A DNA stretch of 14,701 nucleotides. It comes from an uncultured Lachnospiraceae bacterium. GTDB lineage: Bacteria > Bacillota > Clostridia > Lachnospirales > Lachnospiraceae. The stretch is taken from contig USKC01000040.1 in the NCBI GenBank assembly GCA_900555195.1, forward strand, positions 1-14,701. Reading direction: 5' to 3'. Of the stretch, positions 1 to 8,193 are shown piece by piece. Below the pieces are notes generated by a model. It was not told the DNA's origin. It saw nothing but the letters and a program-made list of their open reading frames with translations, and ran no database searches. The position numbers and the translations under genes were made by a program. The stretch's first letter is position 1; every line of letters starts with the position of its first letter.

Positions 1-155
1 AAGACGGTTCGTAAGTACCGACGTTTTTAGACAGTACCAGCAAACACCATCCCCATCGCTGGGACAAGAGAGATCCGGAGGGGCTGGCGTCGGAAGGCAA
101 AGCACATGCGAAGGGCCAAGCAGCAGCATACCGCCCGGATTTTTTATCTGCCCCC
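1..155. other. Non-coding flank, no supported gene
   Basis: Downstream of the last minus-strand gene. I see no complete gene, tRNA or convincing terminator. On the minus strand the segment contains an imperfect hairpin (GTACTG ... CGGTAC, near positions 14-36) without a following T run, and an ATG whose frame closes after seven codons. On the plus strand one frame stays open through the segment and another closes after KTVRKYRRF, but neither shows family features. It could be the edge of a neighbouring element lying outside the window. Confidence 0.4.
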
Positions 156-2324
156 TTAGTCTCCTTCTACTATAATCTCCCCGCAGCTTACGTGGCTGCC
201 ATCCCTGACCGCCAACCCGATGCTTCCGTACAGATAGGGGCCGTTTGCATCCGTATAGGTCAATTCCGGGCCGTCCGCAATGCCTCCCCGGATCTGCGCG
301 CCTTTTACCTCCATGAACAGCGTATATTCCTTTCCAGGCTCCCAGTCATATCGTTCCCGGCACAGAACGGCGTCTTTTCCATCCTTCTTCAGCAAAGCGA
401 TCTCCCCATCCGGAAGCAGGCCAAAGGCATAGGAGCGCATGGCGCCCTGCACCCTCGCCTGGATAAGATGCCAGGAGCCCGTATGCGCTGTCACGCGGCA
501 GCTTACGCGATAATCCTTCCAGTTCCATCCGCCCGTATAGGCCTCTCCCAAATTACTGCAGGACAGATGGATTCGTCCGTCCTCCAGATACAGCAGGCCT
601 TTCTGACGTGTGAACTGGCTGACTTCCCTATGAAGTCCCGGCCATACCTCCACCCGTTCTTTGGCCGGATCCAGCCGGTAGGAAGGCGCTCCTTCCCAGT
701 ACAGGTCATCCAGATAAACACAGCAATCGTCCCCATGCTCCCGCTCTCCGGCCAGGAAGCAGACGCCGGCCTCTTCCAGAACTTCTCCGTCCATCTTGGG
801 AATCTTCCAGGTCAGATTCTCCCAACGGCCCGGTTCCAGTTCCTGCCATTCTCCGAAATACTCTTTCCGTCCATTTCCTCCGCGCACATACAGCCTGGCT
901 TTCATCCCGCGCTCCATTCTGCCCGCGCATACTGCAGCATGCAGGCTCTGGCCCGGATACAGAATCGGAGAAAATGCCGGATCATAACGGCTGTCATGGA
1001 AATCCGCCGGCCTGTAATAGGTTTTCTTATATACCAGGAACGCTTCCCCTTCCTGTACCGGCTTGACCACAGTCTTCAGGCTGCGCATGCCGGTAAATGC
1101 CGTCTCTTCCGTTCCCCTCAGATCGAATTCCCGCTCCGGTTCTCCCTCGCTGCGCCCATTTTTCATCCGCGCACGCATGGAATGGGTGGAACCCGGAAAC
1201 TCAAAATGGCAGCTGTCCATGCGCTGCTCCCACAGGCGCTTCCAGGGCTGAGGAGGCTGCTCGCCGCAGATCTGGTATGCGAGATTGGCGATATAAGAGG
1301 CCCCGAAAGGAATGTCCATGATATTCAGAGAGCCAACCACGCTGGAACAAGCCAGAAAATCATGCACCGGCTTCCTCCATTTTCTCTCATCAATCGCCTC
1401 CAGGCCGCCGCGTACGCCCATGATCGTGGCCACATTTCCCACATTGCAGTCCGTATCCCAGCCGCACATATTGCAGATGTTCAGCGTCCGGTCAAAATCC
1501 CCTTCTCCATACAGCAGAGACAGAATCATCACCGCGGCATTGGGGATGATATGGCAGTTGCCCGGATACCTGTCATAACCGAAATTCTCCTGTATATATC
1601 TAAAACAAGCCTCCCAGTCATCCCTCTTTTGTTCATAGAAGTTCTCCACCGCCCGAACCACACGGGCGTATTCGCAATCCTGCGGGATCACGGAAAGCCC
1701 CTTGGCAATCAGCTTTCGGATATCCGATTCCACGAATGCCTGGCTGATGCAGGCTGCCACGAACATTCCGCCGTAGACGCCGTTTCCTCCATGCGTGACC
1801 GAAGCCGCCTCCTTCGCATATCCGGCAGCTTCCTCGGGCCTGCCGGGCGCAACCAGCCCCCAGGTATCGATGAAAATCTGACCGCCGATCTGCTCCGCCA
1901 CCGTGCTCCCATTCTGTTCCACGCTTCCGCTTCTGGGCGCTTCCATGCCCCCCGCCAGATTCAGATAGGCGGTGTGCTCCGTGGATGTTCCATAGCCGCC
2001 CCACCAAAAGAATCCATGCTCAAAAGGCGCATAATTCAGCAAAGCTTCCGCCACATCCTGGCTTTCCAGTTCATACTTCCGTTCTTCCTCTCCCCTGCGC
2101 ACGCGCCTGCTGCCGCCTTCTTCCAGCGCGCGCAGAAAGAACAGCGGCCCGTTGCTGTCGTCATCCGCCGCAAAATCCTTATAGTCCACAAGATACCCGT
2201 CCACCTGGCCATATACGGCCCGGATTTTTTCATATGTCCAGCTTTCTACCGGCGCCCCCAGCCGGATCCCGATGATCTTGGCCAACCATCCGGCATAGAT
2301 TTTTTCGATAAATCCTTCCCGCAT
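156..2324 (-). CDS. ADP-ribosylglycohydrolase-family protein with beta-rich C-terminal half
   Basis: A 722-residue protein. The N-terminal ~350 residues match the ADP-ribosylglycohydrolase (ARH/DraG) fold: GIRLGAPVE (19-27), the acidic metal site ADDDSNGP (53-60), and GWDTDCNVG (288-296), which corresponds to the family's GGDTD signature. The family hydrolyses N- or O-glycosidic bonds to ADP-ribose or related ribosides using a binuclear Mg2+ centre; the real substrate here is unknown. Residues ~400-545 look like a beta-sandwich, carbohydrate-binding-like module, and ~560-720 resemble a LamG/concanavalin-type sandwich rich in aromatic residues and glycine. Typical family members have only about 300 residues, so this is a large multidomain version. 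There is no signal peptide, so it should act in the cytoplasm. The start follows an AAGGAAGGGG site 27 bases after the nucleoside hydrolase stop, so the two are probably co-transcribed. Fold confident, substrate not. Confidence 0.85.
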   Translation of the reverse strand: MREGFIEKIYAGWLAKIIGIRLGAPVESWTYEKIRAVYGQVDGYLVDYKDFAADDDSNGPLFFLRALEEGGSRRVRRGEEERKYELESQDVAEALLNYAPFEHGFFWWGGYGTSTEHTAYLNLAGGMEAPRSGSVEQNGSTVAEQIGGQIFIDTWGLVAPGRPEEAAGYAKEAASVTHGGNGVYGGMFVAACISQAFVESDIRKLIAKGLSVIPQDCEYARVVRAVENFYEQKRDDWEACFRYIQENFGYDRYPGNCHIIPNAAVMILSLLYGEGDFDRTLNICNMCGWDTDCNVGNVATIMGVRGGLEAIDERKWRKPVHDFLACSSVVGSLNIMDIPFGASYIANLAYQICGEQPPQPWKRLWEQRMDSCHFEFPGSTHSMRARMKNGRSEGEPEREFDLRGTEETAFTGMRSLKTVVKPVQEGEAFLVYKKTYYRPADFHDSRYDPAFSPILYPGQSLHAAVCAGRMERGMKARLYVRGGNGRKEYFGEWQELEPGRWENLTWKIPKMDGEVLEEAGVCFLAGEREHGDDCCVYLDDLYWEGAPSYRLDPAKERVEVWPGLHREVSQFTRQKGLLYLEDGRIHLSCSNLGEAYTGGWNWKDYRVSCRVTAHTGSWHLIQARVQGAMRSYAFGLLPDGEIALLKKDGKDAVLCRERYDWEPGKEYTLFMEVKGAQIRGGIADGPELTYTDANGPYLYGSIGLAVRDGSHVSCGEIIVEGD

Positions 2325-2351
2325 ATTCCCCTTCCTTTTCTGCCTGCCTTG

Positions 2352-3302
2352 TTATCCCCTTTTCTTTCCCGCCCGTCCCATTTTCAGGAATGCATCTTTG
2401 AAGATCGCGTCCCGATCCAGCTTCTGCACGTTCCCGATCAGATGCCGCGCCTCATCCCGGCTCCAGGTCAGTTCATCCGTCACCACAGGCGCGCTGGTCA
2501 GCACCATTTTCCCCCAGCCATTCTCCTTCAGCCAGCCTACCGCGCCCAGATCCCAGATCGTTTTCCCCCAGGCAAACGTATCGCCGCCGTACTCCTTCAC
2601 GCTCTGAATGAGATAGTCGCACAGTTCATTTTTCCCTCCGATGCAGCTTTCCAGCTCCGGAACCGTGGTGATCATATGGGAGGTCACCGGTTCGCAGGGG
2701 ACATGAATCAGAGGAACCCCTGAATCAAACAGAATCTGCGCCGCTCTCACATCCTGATAGATATTATATACATCCGGCGAAAGGCAGAAATCATTTCCCG
2801 CCAGCCAGATCACAACGATACGGCTTATGATTTCCGGATCCATCAGAAGCGCCGAAGCCAGGTTGGTGCCCGCCCCGATCCCGAACACATATAGAGGGTT
2901 CTCCCAGGAATACTCTCTGCTGCGCTTCACCAGATCACGGGCTGCAGGAGAATCTTCAAACCCGCCTTCCCGTTTCAGATACGCGCGGGATCCATGGAAT
3001 ACAGGGCAGCTTCCCTCCGCCCCGCACAGGCGCATGACTTTTTGAATTTCCTCCACGCTCATTTCCATCCCTTTGGCCGGATCCTGCGCCCGCTCATTCA
3101 TGGCAAAGGGCGCTGCATAGATCGCCTTGATGCGGAAACGTTCCGGTGAAAGCAAACAATAACTGATCGCAAACGGGTCATCCACCTCCGTGGCCGCATC
3201 CGTGTCCAACACCATATCGATCGGCCCTTCAGGGATCTGCAGCATGCTGATGCGTTTCTCCTCCGGCAGGTTAGGCCACTGTGCCTGTTGTTTTTCTCTC
3301 AT
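2352..3302 (-). CDS. Nucleoside hydrolase (IUNH) family protein
   Basis: A 316-residue protein, the usual length for inosine-uridine-preferring nucleoside hydrolases, which cleave ribonucleosides to base and ribose through a Ca2+-bound catalytic Asp. Visible family elements are the N-terminal metal motif DTDAATEVDD (33-42), GIGAGTNLASALLMDPEI (141-158, the GPLTNxA..L..P equivalent), NIYQDVRAAQILFDSG (180-195) and WDLGAVGWL (250-258), which supplies the late metal-binding Asp. The metal motif has five residues between DTD and DD instead of the classical three, so this is a divergent subfamily and the substrate may not be a common nucleoside. The chosen start has GAGGA six bases upstream; the internal Met20 lies 14 bases from the nearest GGAGG, so it is less likely. 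It sits directly upstream of the ADP-ribosylglycohydrolase-like gene, suggesting a joint role in N-glycoside breakdown or salvage. No signal peptide. Confidence 0.85.
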   Translation of the reverse strand: MREKQQAQWPNLPEEKRISMLQIPEGPIDMVLDTDAATEVDDPFAISYCLLSPERFRIKAIYAAPFAMNERAQDPAKGMEMSVEEIQKVMRLCGAEGSCPVFHGSRAYLKREGGFEDSPAARDLVKRSREYSWENPLYVFGIGAGTNLASALLMDPEIISRIVVIWLAGNDFCLSPDVYNIYQDVRAAQILFDSGVPLIHVPCEPVTSHMITTVPELESCIGGKNELCDYLIQSVKEYGGDTFAWGKTIWDLGAVGWLKENGWGKMVLTSAPVVTDELTWSRDEARHLIGNVQKLDRDAIFKDAFLKMGRAGKKRG

Positions 3303-3362
3303 ATTCTGTCCTCTCCTCCTGTCCCTTCCTTCTGCCTTTCCTTCCCGTCACAAACTACCCGT

Positions 3363-4163
3363 TCATTCTCCCCTGCGCTGCCGGATGATGAAATATATGA
3401 GCGCATACAGAGAAATCATGGCCAGCCCCAAACAGGGAAAATAGATTGCCTCTGCAAGTTCACCGACGGCAGGATGGCTCAGCACGCATAATCCCGCAGT
3501 GACAAACAGCGCCAATACGCTGAAAAGGATCCGCATAAACCCGCGGTTATCCTCGCTCTCCACCAAACGTTCCGACGTTCTCAGCCTGCCAAGTTCATAA
3601 AGCAGACGTTCTTCCTCTATGTACCCATGGATCAGCTGATATGTCTGACGGCCGGTTTTTCCGCCGGGATAACGGACCTGACAGACCAGAGAACAGGATT
3701 TGCCGTTCTCTTTCAGGTTTTCAACCGCCAGGATCTGCGGCTCCATCCCCTGAAGGCTTTCCCTCTCCGACAGGCGGCGCTCCAGCGTTTCCCCATCCGC
3801 CAGCGTTTCCAACACCTTCTGCGTCTGAACCGCCATCTTCACATAACCGGCTATCCCGCGGTGACACCCCGCATATCTGCGCGCGTCCACCACAAACATC
3901 CGTCCCTCGTCGTCCTGGCAGAATATCATGGCGTCCCGCGCAGCACATCTTCCAAGGCCTGCGGCAAATAAAACTATCCCTGCGGTAATCAGAACGGTAG
4001 CCGCCAGCAGGACGCCCTCCGCCGGCCATCCCAGGTACAATGTCAAAACAGAAATTCCAACGATCAACCCCATCGCCAGCAGGAGGCCTCCCGCCAGGGG
4101 AAGCGTTGCACGCGCCGCATATCCCTTCGGCCGCACAGTCCGCTGTGACATCCATATCCTCAT
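3363..4163 (-). CDS. Membrane protein of unknown function, four predicted helices
   Basis: I do not recognise this 266-residue protein. It has a basic N-terminus, two hydrophobic segments (~21-43 and 49-71), a soluble middle of about 135 residues (75-209) and two C-terminal hydrophobic segments (~210-228 and 239-260), ending in RQRRGE. By the positive-inside rule the middle domain is probably cytoplasmic. It contains FCQDDEGRMFVVDARRY and a YPGGKTGRQTYQLI stretch that looks like a small beta domain; a DUF3592-like or PH-like fold is possible but not shown. It lies 63 bases after the ATP-grasp gene and 60 before the nucleoside hydrolase, all in one direction. Two starts are plausible: this one (AAAGGA ten bases upstream) or Met5 at 4151, with AGGA five bases upstream. 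Confidence 0.7.
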   Translation of the reverse strand: MRIWMSQRTVRPKGYAARATLPLAGGLLLAMGLIVGISVLTLYLGWPAEGVLLAATVLITAGIVLFAAGLGRCAARDAMIFCQDDEGRMFVVDARRYAGCHRGIAGYVKMAVQTQKVLETLADGETLERRLSERESLQGMEPQILAVENLKENGKSCSLVCQVRYPGGKTGRQTYQLIHGYIEEERLLYELGRLRTSERLVESEDNRGFMRILFSVLALFVTAGLCVLSHPAVGELAEAIYFPCLGLAMISLYALIYFIIRQRRGE

Positions 4164-4226
4164 TTTGTCATTTTCCTTTCCGGATAAAACAGCCGTTTCT
4201 TCTCATGCCCATCAGCCGCCTGCGCA

Positions 4227-5492
4227 TCACCACAATTTCTTCACCGCAAATTCTCCCAGCACGCCGTCCGCAGCGGCCTCCAGTTCCTCATCCGACTCCC
4301 CTTCCAGGATGAAATACCCTCTTCCCATCACTGAATGGCCGGTTGTGACGCGTCCCACGCTTTCTCCCGGATGGAGCATACAGTTCCATCTGCGCAGGCT
4401 CACAGAATCCGGAAGGCGCAGTTCCTCCGCCTTGGGGACGCGGTCAATCCGCCCCTCCGGCAGCGCAAAGTAACGGATGAGCAGCTTCTTTCTGTAAAGC
4501 GGCTGATAGGAATACGGCATGCCGCACTGACTGCGGATATACTGCTGCGCCATATCCACGCCGGTCGCCATAGGGGTGAACAGGTTGTGCAGGTTATGCC
4601 CTGACGGCCTTGCGGAGAGTTCGATCACGAAAATATTGTTCTCAGAAATCATCAGATCCGCATGCAACAGGCAGTCCTGCAGCCCCATCCGTTCCGTAAC
4701 CCGCTCCAGATATTCCTGCACCCGCCCAAGAAGCGCTTCCTCCCGATCCATCGTTCCCGTCACACTGAAATACCCTACAGCCTGTCTGGCAGGCGGCGGC
4801 GTCAGAAGCTTCCGGCGAAGCAGGATCAGGCGGAACGTCTTTCCGTCCATGGCTCCATCCACGCCGTATTCTTCCCCTTTCGCCGCCTCTTCCAGAACAT
4901 AATCTTCCAACGGGATCTTATGCTCCTCCTCTTCATGCTGCAGCGCTTTCATCGCAAGCGCCAGTTCCATGGGGCTTTCTACGAAGAAAATCCCCCGGCT
5001 TCCGGAACCATAACGCGGCTTCAGAATCGCAGGATAGGAAAGCCTGCCCTGACGGGCCGGTTCTTTTGGCTCCCTCTCCGCACGGTCTTCTCCCTTTTCC
5101 CCGTCCTTCGCATCATCCAATGCCGGAATCAGCCAGCAATGCCCCGCGCGGAGGCCCTGTTCGGAAAGGATCTGATGAAACAAATATTTATCCGTACACG
5201 CCACAGCAGCCTTCCTGCTGATTCCGCGAAGGCCCAGGGCGTCATTCACCGCCCCCGCTGTGGTCAGATACCGGCCGATCGGGCCCGTGAGCACGAAATC
5301 CGGTTTTCTCTCTGCAAGCGCGGCCAGCACCGCCTCCTCCTGAGAGATATCCACCGCAAGCCCTTCATCCGCAGCCCGCAGCCCAGGAGCAGCCGGATTC
5401 CCATCCAACGCTGTCACGAATACTCCGAGTTCTTTTGCCTTCTCTATCATATGCAGGGACTCTTCTCCCGCACCGATCAAAGCCGCTTTCAT
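4227..5492 (-). CDS. ATP-grasp ligase, substrate unknown
   Basis: A 421-residue ATP-grasp enzyme of the PurK/CarB/amino-acid-ligase type, which activates a carboxylate as acyl phosphate and joins it to an amine or similar nucleophile. The N-terminal ~95 residues form the Rossmann-like pre-ATP-grasp domain (MKAALIGAGEESLHMIEKA). ATP-binding features are DKYLFHQILSEQGL (101-114), AILKP with Lys158, the glycine loop YGSGSRG (161-167) and the adenine-contact VLEE (199-202). Metal ligands are probably Asp279 in LHADLMI and Glu291 in IELSARPSGHN. The C-terminal ~90 residues resemble a PurK or LAL-type cap domain. A highly charged insertion (residues ~126-150) separates two lid strands. An in-frame TAG lies 33 bases before the ATG, and GGAG sits six bases upstream, fixing the start. 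Its place after the pse and glycosyltransferase genes suggests acylation of a sugar amine or linking an amino acid, but this is inference. Confidence 0.85.
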   Translation of the reverse strand: MKAALIGAGEESLHMIEKAKELGVFVTALDGNPAAPGLRAADEGLAVDISQEEAVLAALAERKPDFVLTGPIGRYLTTAGAVNDALGLRGISRKAAVACTDKYLFHQILSEQGLRAGHCWLIPALDDAKDGEKGEDRAEREPKEPARQGRLSYPAILKPRYGSGSRGIFFVESPMELALAMKALQHEEEEHKIPLEDYVLEEAAKGEEYGVDGAMDGKTFRLILLRRKLLTPPPARQAVGYFSVTGTMDREEALLGRVQEYLERVTERMGLQDCLLHADLMISENNIFVIELSARPSGHNLHNLFTPMATGVDMAQQYIRSQCGMPYSYQPLYRKKLLIRYFALPEGRIDRVPKAEELRLPDSVSLRRWNCMLHPGESVGRVTTGHSVMGRGYFILEGESDEELEAAADGVLGEFAVKKLW

Positions 5493-5497
5493 ACTTT

Positions 5498-5523
5498 GCT
5501 CCCATCTGCGCGCTTTGGCGCGC
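5498..5523 (-). repeat. GCGC hairpin / AGATGGG leader module, copy 1
   Basis: On the transcribed strand a GCGCGC-CAAA-GCGCGC hairpin runs straight into AGATGGG, then eight bases (AGCAAAGT) to the ATG of the ATP-grasp gene. The Shine-Dalgarno GGAG lies at the join. The same arrangement precedes the genes starting at 11694 and 14300, with the same eight-base spacing. The hairpin could affect ribosome access or mark an RNA processing site; no function is shown. Confidence 0.6.
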
Positions 5524-5529
5524 TATTTT

Positions 5530-6555
5530 CTATTTCCGCTTTTTCCGCAGCCTCCGATATGTCCACAGCAGGGTGAAATAGATCATGAAGCGCAGGGAAG
5601 AACGCTGCTGCATGTCCACCAATTTTCTTTCTTCCTCATTGAACCGCTTCTGATAATAGGGGTTTTCCTGAAAATTAGGAAAAGTCTCTCTCATCTCCCT
5701 GCCCAATGCCTGCACGAAAGAAAGCTCCTTCTTTTTCACGCCAAACATATAGGAAAACAATGTATTCACATAAAAAAGGACGGCGAAACTGCACTCCAGT
5801 TCCTTATAATATTCCATAAAGTAGCCGTTTTTCCTCGCCTCCGCAATCATCAGCCGCCCCGCTTCCATCCTATCCTGGCAGCGCTGTTTTGTGATAGTAT
5901 GCACTGTGGAAGCCTCGTGCTGATAATAATAGTACAGCGGTTCCGGCAGATACACAAAATGCTTTGCGCGCAGCATCCAGGTATTGCCTAGGGCATTATC
6001 CTCATAGAAGATCCCTTCCGGGAAACGGCTCTCACAGCCCAGGATTATCTCCCTCCGGTAGATCTTCACCACCAGGCTGCCGCTGTCCAGAATCAGGGAA
6101 GCATACTTCTCATGATCCAGAACGCCGCTTTGTTCGGGCCGGTTGTTATGCACCACCTGTCCCACCTTCATGCTGTGCTCATCCGTCAGACAGTAGTCGC
6201 AGCCCGCCATATCCGCGCCTTCGCTTTCTGCCAGACGAACCAGCCGTTCATACATGTCCGGCGCCGCCCAATCGTCGCTGTCCATAAAGCCGATCCACTC
6301 TCCCTGCGCCAGCGAAAGGCCGATATTTTTCGCGCCTCCCTGCTTTCGGTTCACTTCAGAATGCACCGCACGCAGCCGCCCGGGGTTTTCCCTTTCATAA
6401 CGCGTCAGGATTTCCCAGGATTGATCCGTGGAGCAATCGTCCACCGCCACTATCTCCAGATCGGAAAGGGTCTGTCCGATCAGGGAGTCCAGACAATATT
6501 CCAGCTTTCCTTCACCTGCCGTGTTATAAACAGGCACAATCACGCTCAGCTTCAT
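5530..6555 (-). CDS. GT2 family glycosyltransferase
   Basis: A 341-residue inverting glycosyltransferase with a GT-A fold. It opens directly with the family strand MKLSVIVPVYN, followed by VDDCS (38-42) for nucleotide binding, GGAKNIGL (73-80) and the metal-binding DxD region MDSDD (91-95). FYEDN (183-187) carries the likely catalytic-base ED pair. The C-terminal part is basic and aromatic (FMIYFTLLWTYRRLRKKRK), which suggests peripheral membrane association with a lipid-linked acceptor. Its start overlaps the stop of the GT39-like gene by four bases (ATGA), so the two are translationally coupled. The donor and acceptor sugars cannot be read from the sequence. Family assignment is secure. Confidence 0.92.
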   Translation of the reverse strand: MKLSVIVPVYNTAGEGKLEYCLDSLIGQTLSDLEIVAVDDCSTDQSWEILTRYERENPGRLRAVHSEVNRKQGGAKNIGLSLAQGEWIGFMDSDDWAAPDMYERLVRLAESEGADMAGCDYCLTDEHSMKVGQVVHNNRPEQSGVLDHEKYASLILDSGSLVVKIYRREIILGCESRFPEGIFYEDNALGNTWMLRAKHFVYLPEPLYYYYQHEASTVHTITKQRCQDRMEAGRLMIAEARKNGYFMEYYKELECSFAVLFYVNTLFSYMFGVKKKELSFVQALGREMRETFPNFQENPYYQKRFNEEERKLVDMQQRSSLRFMIYFTLLWTYRRLRKKRK

Positions 6556-8111
6556 ACTCCCGCCGCTCCTTTGGTCACTTTGTACAGATCAAACTCATTG
6601 TATTCAATTCCATAATGGCCCACATATTCGATCTGCAGGTTATAGGGAATGATCTGATCCGGAACAAAGTCCCACTCCATTTCCGTATCCAGAAACCAGA
6701 TGGTATCAAAATCCGCAGAAAGATCCACCTCTCTCACATAGGCCAGTTTCTCTTCCGGAAAATAATATTTGTAATTAAAATAATATGCCTGGTAATTGTA
6801 GACCACCAGATCGTTTTCGCCGAAATTCTCCTCGAAGAACGCTTCCGTCTGTTCCGTCAGCGTCGACCGGTATTCCGCAATGAAGTTCTCCCGATAAGCC
6901 GCAGCGCCCGTAAAGAGCAAAAACAGAAGAAGAAGGGACATCACAGCCGTCTGCACCCGCGTTCCCTTCTGCCAGAACACCTCAATGCCCTTCTCACGTT
7001 CCGTCTCATTTTCAGGGAGCAGCCATGCCAGTCCCCTTCCGAGCAGTTTTGACATTCCAATCGCCGCAAACAAGCAGAACATCCCCATGGCAGGGAACAC
7101 ATACTGATCCCGGTAAATCGGCTGCTGCATATAGGAAAGCACCACGCCGCTCCAGGTGGTCAGCGCCGGAACGGACATGCAGAAGAAGCCGTATTTCAGC
7201 CACAGCCCTTCCCCGTCCCGAAACAGTGCACGCAGGCATACCGCTCCCGCAGCCGCTGCGATCAGAAGATAGATGAGCGTCGTCTGCCACAGCCCTTCCA
7301 GGCCAAAGGCCCAGGTAAAATAACCCCAAACCGTCTCTGCGGTGATCTCCGGAATCCAATAGCCGCCTTCCACTGAGATCACCTGCCTCAGAAAATAGGG
7401 GCACCAGGGCAGATACACAGCGATCAGGATCACGGAAAAGAGCAGCCAGTTCCTGATCTGTTTTCCCTTCTTCGGAAGAAGCAGCAGTATGACCAACAGC
7501 ATCATATGAATAAAGATCACAGAGACCAGGGCGAAATAATGCAGATAAGCGGCCGCCGCTGCTGCTGCCGTGTACAGGAGCCAAGAGGAGCATTTCTCTT
7601 CTGTCATAATCTCCCATACCATCAGGCCGCAGACCGTCACGCACAGCAGCGCCCAGGAATACATGCGCACCTGTACGGCATATTCCATCGTGCACGGAAG
7701 GCATCCCAAAAAGATCTGAAATAAAAAGGCTGTCCGATCGCCCCAGAATTGTCTGACCTTCCATGCGCCCAGGGCCAGCGTAAGGCTCATCGGAAGCAGC
7801 GTCAAAATTTTCTGGACCTGCAGGCTGTCCCCAAACAGAAGGCGGAATATCCTGCCCAGAAAATAGTACAACGGCGGGTGCACATCCCGCGCGGTCTCCT
7901 GAACGATCTCCCCAAAGCCCTCCGCAAACAGGTTCATGCTGAAGATTTCATCCGTCCATACATTGTCGTTAAAGATCAGAGATACATAACAAACTGTAAA
8001 AAATACAACCGTTCCCCACAGCAGGAGAGTCCCTCTCTCCCACTTCATCGCCTTTTTCCCCCGGCGCGCCGTATCTGGCTGTTTCACCATATTCTGCTGT
8101 ATTTCACTCAT
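6552..8111 (-). CDS. GT39-like polytopic membrane glycosyltransferase
   Basis: A 519-residue integral membrane protein of the PMT/ArnT-like (GT-C) class, which moves a sugar from a polyprenyl-phosphate carrier to an acceptor outside the membrane. After a basic N-terminus and a first helix (~27-47) comes the first external loop with WTDEIF (52-57), holding the Asp-Glu pair typical of the family's catalytic site, then DVHPPLYY (76-83). About ten to twelve hydrophobic segments follow, one with a run of seven alanines (GCA, GCG, GCC and GCT codons mixed). The last helix ends near residue 410 and leaves a soluble C-terminal domain of about 100 residues, rich in Tyr, Asp and Glu, presumably external. 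AAGGAG six bases upstream supports the start. It follows pseC by 82 bases and overlaps the next GT2 gene, which suits a role in transferring the pse-derived sugar or its oligosaccharide, though this is not proven. Confidence 0.85.
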   Translation of the reverse strand: MSEIQQNMVKQPDTARRGKKAMKWERGTLLLWGTVVFFTVCYVSLIFNDNVWTDEIFSMNLFAEGFGEIVQETARDVHPPLYYFLGRIFRLLFGDSLQVQKILTLLPMSLTLALGAWKVRQFWGDRTAFLFQIFLGCLPCTMEYAVQVRMYSWALLCVTVCGLMVWEIMTEEKCSSWLLYTAAAAAAAYLHYFALVSVIFIHMMLLVILLLLPKKGKQIRNWLLFSVILIAVYLPWCPYFLRQVISVEGGYWIPEITAETVWGYFTWAFGLEGLWQTTLIYLLIAAAAGAVCLRALFRDGEGLWLKYGFFCMSVPALTTWSGVVLSYMQQPIYRDQYVFPAMGMFCLFAAIGMSKLLGRGLAWLLPENETEREKGIEVFWQKGTRVQTAVMSLLLLFLLFTGAAAYRENFIAEYRSTLTEQTEAFFEENFGENDLVVYNYQAYYFNYKYYFPEEKLAYVREVDLSADFDTIWFLDTEMEWDFVPDQIIPYNLQIEYVGHYGIEYNEFDLYKVTKGAAGV

Positions 8112-8193
8112 CTGTCGCTCCTTGTTTCTTTGGTCACCCGGCCAAATTTGTTCCCCCTATCTCCCGACAGCGCCTTTGTGCTGTTTTCCCCTC

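Noticed and set aside
1..155. Edge of an insertion sequence or an attachment site
   Set aside because: A few short inverted bases and an open frame are present, but there is no transposase motif, no clear terminal repeat pair and no target duplication that can be seen.
192..2723. An 843-residue open frame on the plus strand, the longest in the window
   Set aside because: It lies opposite two well-supported genes, its product is rich in Arg, His, Pro and Ile with no recognisable domain, and it looks like the complement of GC-rich codons. The minus-strand proteins have clear families.
7545..7585. Trinucleotide repeat behind the seven-alanine run in the GT39-like protein
   Set aside because: The codons are mixed (GCA, GCG, GCC, GCT), so it is not a slippage-prone tract, and alanine runs are ordinary in membrane helices.
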